DNA of 42,844 nt from NCBI GenBank assembly GCA_025354865.1, contig JANXMB010000090.1, positions 1-42,844 of the forward strand, written 5' to 3'. Every line of letters starts with the position of its first letter. The first letter of the stretch is position 1. Below the pieces are notes generated by a model. That model had not been told where the DNA came from. It saw only the letters and a program-made list of their open reading frames with translations, and searched no databases. A program made the position numbers and the translations under genes. The DNA comes from Acetobacteraceae bacterium (lineage in GTDB: Bacteria; Pseudomonadota; Alphaproteobacteria; Acetobacterales; Acetobacteraceae). Below, piece after piece: positions 17,078-24,972 of the stretch.

Positions 17078-18694
17078 ATGACCGACGACATTTTCGACTA
17101 CATCGTCGCCGGAGCCGGCTCCGCTGGCTGCGCCGTGGCTGCTCGACTGAGCGAATCCGGGCGCCACAGGGTGCTGCTGCTGGAAGCAGGCCCGCCCGAT
17201 CGCAACCGCTGGATCCATGTTCCCATGGGGTTTTCCCGGCTGTATTCGGATCCGAAGGTGAATTGGATGTACGATTCCGAACCGGAAAAGCAACTGAATA
17301 ACCGCACCATGTATTCCCCGCGCGGCAAGACTTTGGGCGGCACCAGCTCGATCAACGGCATGGTCTACATGCGCGGCAACGCCGGGGATTACGACGAATG
17401 GCGGCAACGCGGCTGCACCGGCTGGGATTACGACTCGGTCCTGCCATTCTTCAAAAAAGCCGAAAACCGATTGAAAGGCGCGGACGCTTTCCACGGCGTC
17501 GGCGGGCCGCTGACCGTGACCGATCGCGAACCCGGACACGAACTGACCGACGCGGTCGTTGCGGCAATGGTCGAATACGGCTTGCCGCGCAATCCCGACG
17601 TCAACGGCGCCACGCAGGAAGGCGCCGGCTATTTCCAAGCCACCACCGGCAACAGCAAACGCTGGAGCACCGCGACCGCCTACCTCGCCCCCGCTCGGCA
17701 TCGCGCCAATTTGACGGTGCGAACCAATTCTCTGGCGACACGAATTATCGTCGAAAACGGCCGAGCGGTGGGGGTAGAATATCGCGAAAACGGGGTGCGG
17801 CGGGTGTCGCGCGCACGGGGCGAAGTGGTGGTCAGCGGCGGCGTTTTCAATTCCCCGCAATTGTTGCAATTATCGGGTATCGGCCCGGGCGCACTGTTGC
17901 GCCAACACGGCATCGATGTCGTGCGCGACACCCCATCCTGCGGTGCGCATATGCAAGATCATTTCTATGTCCGACATGCGTACCGAGCAAGCCGGGAGGT
18001 AACGATGAATACCCTGGCTGGATCGTTGCCGCGCAGTGCGTTGGCGTACGCGCAATATGTGCTGTTCGCATCGGGTCCGCTGGCATCGAACGGCGTGCCA
18101 GCCGGCGGCTTCGCGCGCAGCGATCCACGGTTGGAGCGACCGGATTTGCAATTCAATTTCTCCCCATTTTCCTATGCCACGCGCGGCCCGAAAGGGGCGA
18201 TCCCGCACAATTTTCCCGGCTTCAGCCTCAGCGCGATCCATCTGAAACCGGATGCGCGCGGGACCGTGATGCTGAAAAGCCCCGACCCTGCCATTGCGCC
18301 GGCGATCGCGTTCAATTTTTTGCAAACCCAATACGATTTGCAGGCTCTGACGACCGCGATGAAAATGGTCCGCGCCTTTGTCCGACAACCGTCTTTGGCG
18401 CCCTACGTGGCGGAGGAGGTCGTTCCGGGCGCGCGCTTCGCAACCGATGCCGATCTGGAACAGGCGATCCGCGAAAATGCGCAATCGAATCTCCACCCCG
18501 TCGGCACTTGTCGCATGGGGCCGGAGGGTAGCGACAGCACGGTCGATCCGCAGTTGCGGGTTTGGGGCATTGGCGGGTTGCGGGTGGTCGATGCCTCGGT
18601 GATGCCGACGGTGCCGGCGGGCAACACCAATGCGCCCACCATCATGATTGCGGAAAAAGCGGCGGCGACGATGCTCGCCGATGCCCGGGGTTAA
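17078..18694 (+). CDS. GMC family FAD-dependent oxidoreductase (choline dehydrogenase-like)
   Basis: A 538-residue glucose-methanol-choline flavoprotein that oxidises an alcohol to an aldehyde or further. FAD-binding AGAGSAG is at 11-17. GMC signature 1 is GGTSSINGMVYMRG, signature 2 is SGGVFNSPQLLQLSGIG, and the active-site pair is His473 (NLHPVGTCRMG) and Asn516 (PAGNTNAP). AGAGAGGA lies 7 nt before the ATG at 17078. The last 4 bases overlap the end of the convergent amidohydrolase gene. No betB aldehyde dehydrogenase or betI is near, so choline itself is unlikely. The alcohol is unknown. Confidence 0.9.
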   Translation: MTDDIFDYIVAGAGSAGCAVAARLSESGRHRVLLLEAGPPDRNRWIHVPMGFSRLYSDPKVNWMYDSEPEKQLNNRTMYSPRGKTLGGTSSINGMVYMRGNAGDYDEWRQRGCTGWDYDSVLPFFKKAENRLKGADAFHGVGGPLTVTDREPGHELTDAVVAAMVEYGLPRNPDVNGATQEGAGYFQATTGNSKRWSTATAYLAPARHRANLTVRTNSLATRIIVENGRAVGVEYRENGVRRVSRARGEVVVSGGVFNSPQLLQLSGIGPGALLRQHGIDVVRDTPSCGAHMQDHFYVRHAYRASREVTMNTLAGSLPRSALAYAQYVLFASGPLASNGVPAGGFARSDPRLERPDLQFNFSPFSYATRGPKGAIPHNFPGFSLSAIHLKPDARGTVMLKSPDPAIAPAIAFNFLQTQYDLQALTTAMKMVRAFVRQPSLAPYVAEEVVPGARFATDADLEQAIRENAQSNLHPVGTCRMGPEGSDSTVDPQLRVWGIGGLRVVDASVMPTVPAGNTNAPTIMIAEKAAATMLADARG

Positions 18695-19962
18695 ACCCGC
18701 CCCGGGCCGGGCGGTCGGCGGTCCAGCGTCGCGCGGTCGAGTTTGTGCGCGACGCCGCCTTTCCAGATGCCGACGATTTTGTTTCTATCCTGCAAAATAC
18801 GCACATCCGCTTCCGGATCGCCATCGACCAGGAGCAAATCCGCGAGGTAGCCCGGCCGCACCGCGCCGGCTTCGATCCCCATCAATTCGGCACCGTAGCG
18901 GGTTGCGCAGATCAACGCCTCGGTCGGCGAATAGCCGAGGTAGCGGATGAAATGTTCGATATCTCGCGCATTTTCGCCCTGCGGGGTGCGGGCGAATCCA
19001 TAGTCGCCACCGATCACAACCCGAATACCGCGCTTTTTCATTTCGGGGTACGCTCGGCTTGCCGCTTCCAGGCCGAGATCGAAACTCCGTTTCATACCCG
19101 GATGGAACGCGCCGGGCGGGGCTTCCTCCGCCGCTGCTTGCAACAAGCCGATCGCCGGCCCGACGAAGATGCGATCTCGGACGGATTCCAGCAGGTCCAA
19201 GGCTTCCTCGTCGGCATGTTCGCAATGATATATGACGTCGATACCGCAACGGACGGCGCGTTTGACGCTTTCCGCCGCCCTGCAATGCGCATTCACCATC
19301 CGCCCATAGTCCCGCGCAACCGCCACGCCCGCTCGGATTTCCTCCTCCGACATTACGGTGCGCGGCTTGTTGCCGCGTGCGGTGAAATCGTCGCCCGATA
19401 TATTCAATTTGATGCTGTCCACGCCTTCGCGCGCGCAAAGTCGTGCCAGTTTAGTAATTTCGACCGGTCCGTCGGCGACGATGGCGAAACTATCGCGGAA
19501 TTGATGCGCTTTGCGTTCGTCGCCGAGGCCGCCGGTGACGGTGATTTCCGGCCCGCAGGCGCGCAGCCGCGGCCCTGGCAGATCGCCGGCTTCGATCGCA
19601 TTGCGGATCACGACATCCAGCCGCAGCTTGGCCGATGCGGCGCTGTAGGCGCTGGTAAATCCGCTGTCGAGCAGAAGCCGAGCGTTACGGGCGGCGATCA
19701 AAGTGTGTTCTTCGGGCGGGGTGTCGCCGAGGTCGGTGGGGCGCGCGCTATTTATAAAAGTAATATGGGCGTGGCCTTCGACGAGGCCGGGCATCAAGGT
19801 CATGCCTTTGGCATCGATTATTTCCGCGCCCTCGGTTGCCGTTTGGTCCAGGGATGGGGCGACCGTGTGGATACGATCGTTTTCGACCAGGACCTCGGCC
19901 GGGCAGGACGCGCTGCCCGACCCGTCCCATAGGCGGGCGTTGCGAAACAGGATGCGGGTCAT
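18691..19962 (-). CDS. Metal-dependent amidohydrolase
   Basis: A 423-residue amidohydrolase-superfamily enzyme of the imidazolonepropionase/prolidase-like group. Metal ligands expected for a binuclear site are all visible: His64 and His66 (EGHAHIT), Lys185 (SIKLNISGDD, the likely carboxylated lysine), His226 (NAHCRAA), His247 (YHCEHAD) and Asp320 (VIGGDYG). The C-terminal RPGYLADLLLVDGDP block is typical. It is the last gene of the CoA-transferase, binding-protein, MmgE/PrpD, amidohydrolase operon, 12 bases after the PrpD stop. Hydrolysis of an amide, lactam or peptide-like bond in the imported compound is plausible. Confidence 0.87.
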   Translation of the reverse strand: MTRILFRNARLWDGSGSASCPAEVLVENDRIHTVAPSLDQTATEGAEIIDAKGMTLMPGLVEGHAHITFINSARPTDLGDTPPEEHTLIAARNARLLLDSGFTSAYSAASAKLRLDVVIRNAIEAGDLPGPRLRACGPEITVTGGLGDERKAHQFRDSFAIVADGPVEITKLARLCAREGVDSIKLNISGDDFTARGNKPRTVMSEEEIRAGVAVARDYGRMVNAHCRAAESVKRAVRCGIDVIYHCEHADEEALDLLESVRDRIFVGPAIGLLQAAAEEAPPGAFHPGMKRSFDLGLEAASRAYPEMKKRGIRVVIGGDYGFARTPQGENARDIEHFIRYLGYSPTEALICATRYGAELMGIEAGAVRPGYLADLLLVDGDPEADVRILQDRNKIVGIWKGGVAHKLDRATLDRRPPGPGRV

Positions 19963-19974
19963 CGTGCGGCTCCG

Positions 19975-21333
19975 TTACTGCAAAAGACCGATCAACGCCG
20001 CGACATTCGGTGCTTGTCGAAGCGTCCGCGCGGCGGTCAGGCTGGCCTCGACTGCCGCCGGTTGCAGCCCCGACGCCGGCACCAAAGCGCGGTATTTCGC
20101 TTCGATATCGGCCCAATCGAGGCCAAGCGCACCGGAACCGTGCGGCAGCAGCACCGTGCTGCGGGCGAAACGTCCATCGATGGCGGTAATCGTGACCGTC
20201 GCGCCTTGCCGGTACAGCGCGGCGTGCTCGGTCGGTTGCGGTCCGACACGGACTTTGTCGATCAGGCGATGCACCACGGGATCGGCGATTTTTTCCGGAT
20301 TGGCATTGATCCAACCGAAACCCCAATCGGCAGCCCCGGCCGCGAGGAAATTCGCCGGGCTGTGCGCCATGTCGATCAGATCGACAGGATGCAGCGGCCC
20401 GCTGAGTTTTGTCAGTCCGGGACGGGCAACCTCGATCGTGGCAATATCGTCCGGCGCGAATCCGCCGGCCCTCGCCGCTTTGGCTGCGGCTTCGGCGAAG
20501 GCATGGTAGGGGTGGCCGCCGGGCACCAATTTTATTGCCATGTCGGTCACGATGTCCCAGCTTTCGCCCAGGCCGGCGAGCGCGATTTTACCGGCTTCGG
20601 TGCCATCGACGCCGCCGAAAGCCTCAAAGAATCCCTGGTAGGTTTCCAGGATGCGTTCTTCGACCTTGAAGCCGCGTTGGGCGGCCAGGGCGGCGTTGAC
20701 GCCGTGCATCGCGGCCAACCCGGCATGGTATTCGCGGGCGACGCTGGTATCGGCGGCCGTTGCCAGACCGCCGATCGATACGGCGGTAATCGCGATCGTT
20801 TGGGCCATTTCTTCGGCGTTCAGTTTCAGCATTCTGGCACCGGCACCGGCGGCGGCCATCGCCGCACCGAGGCAGCCGTGGAAGCCGCGATTGCGGAAAC
20901 CGGGCGTGATGGGTTCGCTCAGCCGTCCGGCGACTTCGTAACCGATGACGATGGCATCGAGCACCTCTTCCCCGCTGGCACCCAGGCGTTCCGCCATCGC
21001 AAGGGAAACGGCGGTCAGCGGCGTGCCGGCGTGCACGATATTGCGTAGGTCGCTATCGTCGGAAGCGGCGGCGTCGGACGTCATGGCGTTGACCCGAGCG
21101 ACCTGGGCTACCGGCAGTTTCGTACCGGCATCGAACCAGATCGACGCATCGGGCCGTCCACCCTGCTCGCGACTCATTTCGCGTACAATCCGAGCAGATT
21201 GGATTCCGGTGCCGAAGGCGGCGCTGGCGAGGGTGCTGGCGACGACCATGGCGGCGTGGTCCATGGCTTGGGCGGGCAGATCGGCGGTGGAAACGCCGGT
21301 CAAAAATGTAGCGAGGGCGCGGGCAACTGTCAT
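19975..21333 (-). CDS. MmgE/PrpD family protein, copy 2
   Basis: A 452-residue MmgE/PrpD protein, quite divergent from copy 1 at 13640. Visible landmarks are DDSDLRNIVHAGTPLTAVSL near 92-110, YEVAGRLSEPITPGFRNRGFHG near 133-155 and VPGGHPYHAFAEAAAKAA near 270. The usual DYDDTH is replaced by SDDSDLRNIVH, so the acid/base pair may differ and the reaction may not be a dehydration. Third gene of the operon, 33 bases after the binding-protein stop and 12 before the amidohydrolase start. Function beyond the family level is not assigned. Confidence 0.85.
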   Translation of the reverse strand: MTVARALATFLTGVSTADLPAQAMDHAAMVVASTLASAAFGTGIQSARIVREMSREQGGRPDASIWFDAGTKLPVAQVARVNAMTSDAAASDDSDLRNIVHAGTPLTAVSLAMAERLGASGEEVLDAIVIGYEVAGRLSEPITPGFRNRGFHGCLGAAMAAAGAGARMLKLNAEEMAQTIAITAVSIGGLATAADTSVAREYHAGLAAMHGVNAALAAQRGFKVEERILETYQGFFEAFGGVDGTEAGKIALAGLGESWDIVTDMAIKLVPGGHPYHAFAEAAAKAARAGGFAPDDIATIEVARPGLTKLSGPLHPVDLIDMAHSPANFLAAGAADWGFGWINANPEKIADPVVHRLIDKVRVGPQPTEHAALYRQGATVTITAIDGRFARSTVLLPHGSGALGLDWADIEAKYRALVPASGLQPAAVEASLTAARTLRQAPNVAALIGLLQ

Positions 21334-21366
21334 CGTGGCATTCCTTGCTCTATTTCGGTCTCGATA

Positions 21367-22359
21367 TCAGCTTCCGTCCTTGCCCCACATATTCTCCCAC
21401 ACTAGATCCTTCCAGCTCTCCGCTTTGGTTTTAAGCGTTCCGGCCTCGAACATGAAATCCGCGCCTTTTTTGAAACCTTTCGGGGTCGAGCTGTAACGCA
21501 TGATGGCGGGGTTCACGATCATTGCCTCGATCCAGGCCAGGGCGCGTTTCTGCGGTTCGCGCGCGACATAAATCTGGGCGGATTCGTGCGGGTTGGATTT
21601 GATGAAGGCGAAGGCGTCTTCCATTGCGGCGGCGGTGGCGGCGTAGAGTTTGGGGTTGGCGTCGTGGAAGCGGGGCGCGACATAAAGCGCGGAGATGGAC
21701 GAACCGGCTTCGATATAATCCTCGGAATTCATCACCAGATGCACCTTGCCGGATTCCATCATTTCGTCGGCGAAGGGGGTAATCGCGAGTTGGCTGCGCA
21801 CCGCGCCCTGCCCGCTCAAGACGATCGCCATACCGTCGGGGTTGGACATCGGCACCAGATTGGAATCGAATCTAAAACGTTGATCCCAGCCATATTCCTT
21901 CGCAGCCGCCATCTGCATTGCCAGCGCCTGGGCGGTGACTTTCAGGGCACTGATGGCGATGCGATCGTTCGGTCCGATATCTTTGATCGTTTTAATTTTC
22001 GGATCGTTGGAAAGCAGCAGAATCGGCCCGCCCGACAGCGGCGTCATGATGCGGATTTTGCCCTTGGTCTTGTCCCACAGCACGAAGGCCGGCCCGAACC
22101 CGCCCATCGCGAGGTCGGCGTCCCCGGCCAGGATCAAATCGCTACTGGCCGGCCCGCTGGCCATATGGATGACGCTGACCTTCACGTCCCCTAACCCAGC
22201 GGCTTTGGCGCGTTCCTGGATGAAGCCGCGATCGGCGGCGACGTAAACCGGCAGGTAGCCAAGCCCGAAGGGCATGACGATGCGGACTTCGTTTTGTTCC
22301 GCATGGGCACCAGACGACAGCAGCAGGAGAAGCAGGGCAAAAAGGAGAAAGCGCTTCAT
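21367..22359 (-). CDS. ABC transporter substrate-binding protein (SsuA/TauA/NMT1-like)
   Basis: A 330-residue exported solute-binding protein. The signal peptide is residues 1-20 (KR, then FALLLLLLSSG, cleavage at AHA). The mature part starts VRIVMPFGLGYLPVYVAADRG, the typical opening of the nitrate/sulfonate/NMT1-like group, with later blocks GDADLAMGGFGP and NPHESAQIYVA. The start ATG overlaps the preceding CoA-transferase stop (ATGA). No permease or ATPase lies in this operon, so it must share a transporter encoded elsewhere or act as an uptake-linked sensor. The ligand is presumably the compound degraded by the operon. Confidence 0.86.
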   Translation of the reverse strand: MKRFLLFALLLLLLSSGAHAEQNEVRIVMPFGLGYLPVYVAADRGFIQERAKAAGLGDVKVSVIHMASGPASSDLILAGDADLAMGGFGPAFVLWDKTKGKIRIMTPLSGGPILLLSNDPKIKTIKDIGPNDRIAISALKVTAQALAMQMAAAKEYGWDQRFRFDSNLVPMSNPDGMAIVLSGQGAVRSQLAITPFADEMMESGKVHLVMNSEDYIEAGSSISALYVAPRFHDANPKLYAATAAAMEDAFAFIKSNPHESAQIYVAREPQKRALAWIEAMIVNPAIMRYSSTPKGFKKGADFMFEAGTLKTKAESWKDLVWENMWGKDGS

Positions 22360-23564
22360 GATTGTCCATCCGTGTTGACGATTTTGCGGGCGATCAGGTC
22401 GTCGATATCGGCGTCGTTCAGCCCGGCCTCGGCCAGGATTTCGCGCGTGTGCTGGCCTAGTCGGGGGGCGAATTTCTCCATCGGCTTCGGCTGGGTTTCC
22501 GTCCAGGTGCTGGGTTCGCGCATCGTGCGAAGGCGGCCCTCGGACGGATGATCGACCCAATGGAAGAACCCGGCATCGGCCAGATGCGGGTCGGCCATCA
22601 GGGTTTCCAGCGTGTGCGGCACCATGCAGGGAATATCGTTCTCTTGCAGCAATGTCAGCCATTCGGCGTTGGTGCGGGTTTTCACCTCCGCCGCGATCAT
22701 GTCGTAGAGCGCGTCGATATTGGCGGTGCGGGCACCGATATCGGCGAAACGAGGATCGTTTTCCAACAGATGCCCCTTGCCCACTGCTTGGAAGAACCGT
22801 TGCCATTGCCCATCGTTATAGGGCAGCACCGCGATGTGGCCGTCCTTGCTGGGATACGGGCGGCGGCTGCGCGACAGGGTGCGGGGATAGCCCGGCGGGC
22901 TGGTCGGCGGGTCGAACGTATGGCCCTGCATATGTTCGGACAGCACAAATTGCGCCATCGTTTCGAACATCGGGACCTCGATCATCTGGCCAATCCCCGT
23001 GCGGGCTTGCACCAACAGACCGGCCAGCAAGGCATTCGCCGCCGCGCCGCCGACGATGCGATCGATCGCGGCCATCGGGATGAAGCGCTGCTCCCCGGTG
23101 GATCGTTGCAACAATGTCGGGATCGCCGAGGCCGCCTGGATCAGGTCATCGTACGCCGGCCGCCCGGCATAGCGCCCGGCGCTGCCGTAACCGACCATGC
23201 TGAGGTAGACGATTTTCGGGTTGAGAATCCGGATCGACTCGTAATCGAGGCCAAGCCGAGCGAGGGCGGCCTGACGGATATTGGATGCGAGGGCATCGAC
23301 GTGGGGTATCAGACGCAGAATGGCGTCGCGGGCTTCCTTCTGCTTCAGATCGATGGCGATGCTACGCTTGCCGCGCGCGTTGTGCTGGAACGTACCGCTC
23401 ATGCCGCGATGCTTCGGCACGCCGGTATAGCGCGAGGAATCGCCGCCGGGCGCTTCGACCTTGATCACATCGGCGCCAAAATCCGCCATGATGCGGGTAC
23501 ACCAAGGCCCCATCTGCACCGTTGTCAGGTCGAGCAAACGAATACCGGCAAGCGGGCCACTCAT
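22356..23564 (-). CDS. CaiB/BaiF family CoA-transferase, copy 2
   Basis: A 402-residue class III CoA-transferase, related to copy 1 at 15793. The opening is GIRLLDLTTVQMGPWC, and the catalytic aspartate is probably Asp139 in GRPAYDDLIQAAS. DVIKVEAPGGDSSRYTG and NARGKRSIAIDLK are the CoA-binding regions. GGAGG lies 10 nt before the ATG at 23564; the frame stays open upstream but is unsupported. It leads a four-gene operon with the binding protein, MmgE/PrpD and amidohydrolase, and is divergent from the LLM monooxygenase over 110 bases. Confidence 0.9.
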   Translation of the reverse strand: MSGPLAGIRLLDLTTVQMGPWCTRIMADFGADVIKVEAPGGDSSRYTGVPKHRGMSGTFQHNARGKRSIAIDLKQKEARDAILRLIPHVDALASNIRQAALARLGLDYESIRILNPKIVYLSMVGYGSAGRYAGRPAYDDLIQAASAIPTLLQRSTGEQRFIPMAAIDRIVGGAAANALLAGLLVQARTGIGQMIEVPMFETMAQFVLSEHMQGHTFDPPTSPPGYPRTLSRSRRPYPSKDGHIAVLPYNDGQWQRFFQAVGKGHLLENDPRFADIGARTANIDALYDMIAAEVKTRTNAEWLTLLQENDIPCMVPHTLETLMADPHLADAGFFHWVDHPSEGRLRTMREPSTWTETQPKPMEKFAPRLGQHTREILAEAGLNDADIDDLIARKIVNTDGQS

Positions 23565-23674
23565 GAATACGTATCCTCCAGGGTTGGCCCGAGTATCTGC
23601 GCCCGCCGAACGCGCGGCAAGTTGCGCTGTCCGGCGCGTTGGGTATGAATCGCTCGCAAACCAGGAGTAAGCCC

Positions 23675-24913
23675 ATGTCCCGCCTTCGCTTCGGCGCCTT
23701 TCTCGCCCCGCACCACCCCATCGGCGAACACCCGATGCTCCAATTCCAGCGCGACATCGCCCTTGTCGAGCAGCTCGATAAGCTCGGTTACGACGAATTC
23801 TGGTGCGGCGAGCACCATTCTTCCGGCTGGGAAATGATTGCCTCCCCGGAAATGTTCCTTGCCGCAGCGGCGCAGAAAACCCACCGGATCGCTTTGGCAA
23901 CAGGCGTGGTGTCGCTGCCCTACCACCACCCGTTCCACGTCGCACAACGCATGGTGCAATTGGATTACATGAGCGGGGGGCGCGCGATTTTCGGATCCGG
24001 GCCGGGCGCACTGGCGTCCGATGCACACACTTTGGGCGTCGATCCCATGCTGCTGCGCGATCGCCAGGACGAGGCCATCGGCATCATCCGTCGGTTGTTC
24101 GCCGGGGAACGCGTGACCTACAAATCCGACTGGTTCCAAATGAACGATGCCGCATTGCAACTACTGCCGTTGCAGGCGGAAATGCCCTTCGCCGTGGCAT
24201 CCCAGATCAGCCCGTCCGGCATGACCCTGGCCGGCAAGCATGGCATCGGCATCATCTCGATCGGCTCGCTCTCGGATGAGGGCCTGAACGCCCTGCCGAC
24301 GCAATGGAGCTTCGCCGAAGCCGCCGCGAAAAAGCACGGGCAGATCGTGGACCGAGCCAATTGGCGCGTGCTGCTGTCCTGGCATATTGCGGAAACCCGC
24401 GAAAAAGCCCGCGAACAGGCGCGCGACGGGTTGCTGCGTCACCATAACGAATACATCGTCGATACCCTCCAACGCCCCGGTGCTCGGCCCTTCAAAGATG
24501 GGGACCGAGCGGTCGATGCCATGGCATTTTCGAAGGGAGCGGCGGCGACGATCGGCACGCCGGACGATTTGATCGAACGCATCAAGTCGGTGATCGATAT
24601 CAGCGGCGGCTTCGGCACCGTGGTCGGCTTCGTGCACGATTGGGCGAACCCGGAAAACACCGCCCGCAGTTGGGATATGGTGGCGCGCTATGTCATTCCC
24701 GAAATCAACGGCTACATGGCGGGTTTGCGCAAATCCCGCGCCTTCGTGGCGGAGAATCGGGAATATTTCGATCGTGCGCGGCAGGCCGTCATGGCGAAAA
24801 TTGCCGAGAACGAACTGGCGACGGCCGCCCTTGCGGTCACGAAGTCGCCGATGCTGGCGGCCTCGTCGAGCAACGTCCCCGACTTCGACGCGATGCGGAA
24901 AGCCGGGGAGTAA
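23675..24913 (+). CDS. LLM class flavin-dependent monooxygenase
   Basis: A 412-residue luciferase-like monooxygenase (TIM barrel, FMN as substrate). The opening RFGAFLAPHHPIGEHP and the blocks LGYDEFWCGEHHSSGWE and ATGVVSLPYHHPFHVAQRM are typical of the group that includes limonene 1,2-monooxygenase. The second half carries the GTPDDLIERIKSVIDISGG segment. CCAGGAG precedes the ATG at 23675. It needs a separate flavin reductase, and none is nearby. It is divergent from the CoA-transferase operon and may provide its first oxygenation step. Terpenoids or alkyl/nitrogen compounds are possible substrates. Confidence 0.88.
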   Translation: MSRLRFGAFLAPHHPIGEHPMLQFQRDIALVEQLDKLGYDEFWCGEHHSSGWEMIASPEMFLAAAAQKTHRIALATGVVSLPYHHPFHVAQRMVQLDYMSGGRAIFGSGPGALASDAHTLGVDPMLLRDRQDEAIGIIRRLFAGERVTYKSDWFQMNDAALQLLPLQAEMPFAVASQISPSGMTLAGKHGIGIISIGSLSDEGLNALPTQWSFAEAAAKKHGQIVDRANWRVLLSWHIAETREKAREQARDGLLRHHNEYIVDTLQRPGARPFKDGDRAVDAMAFSKGAAATIGTPDDLIERIKSVIDISGGFGTVVGFVHDWANPENTARSWDMVARYVIPEINGYMAGLRKSRAFVAENREYFDRARQAVMAKIAENELATAALAVTKSPMLAASSSNVPDFDAMRKAGE

Positions 24914-24928
24914 CGGGCCCGTTAGATC

Positions 24929-24971
24929 GCGCGATTCAGACCTCCGGTGATCCCACCTTCGGTCATCGCGC
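24929..24971 (+). repeat. Single copy of the structured hairpin repeat, between convergent genes
   Basis: A 43-nt copy with the same fold as the 1-168 array: outer stem GCGCGAT/ATCGCGC, TCA bulge, second stem GACC/GGTC, internal loop TCC/TTC, top stem GGTG/CACC and loop ATCC. Compared with the first array the top stem changes on both sides (GGCG/CGCC to GGTG/CACC), preserving pairing. It ends one base before the gltX stop codon (TAG, minus strand) and fills most of the 59-bp space to the LLM gene. A 12-bp perfect palindrome, AACGGGCCCGTT, lies at 24912-24923 over the LLM stop. It may serve as a terminator or mRNA end-stabiliser for both genes. Confidence 0.85.
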
Positions 24972-24972
24972 T

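Noticed and set aside
17078-18694. Assignment as choline dehydrogenase betA
   Set aside because: GMC signatures alone do not fix the substrate, and betB and betI are missing.
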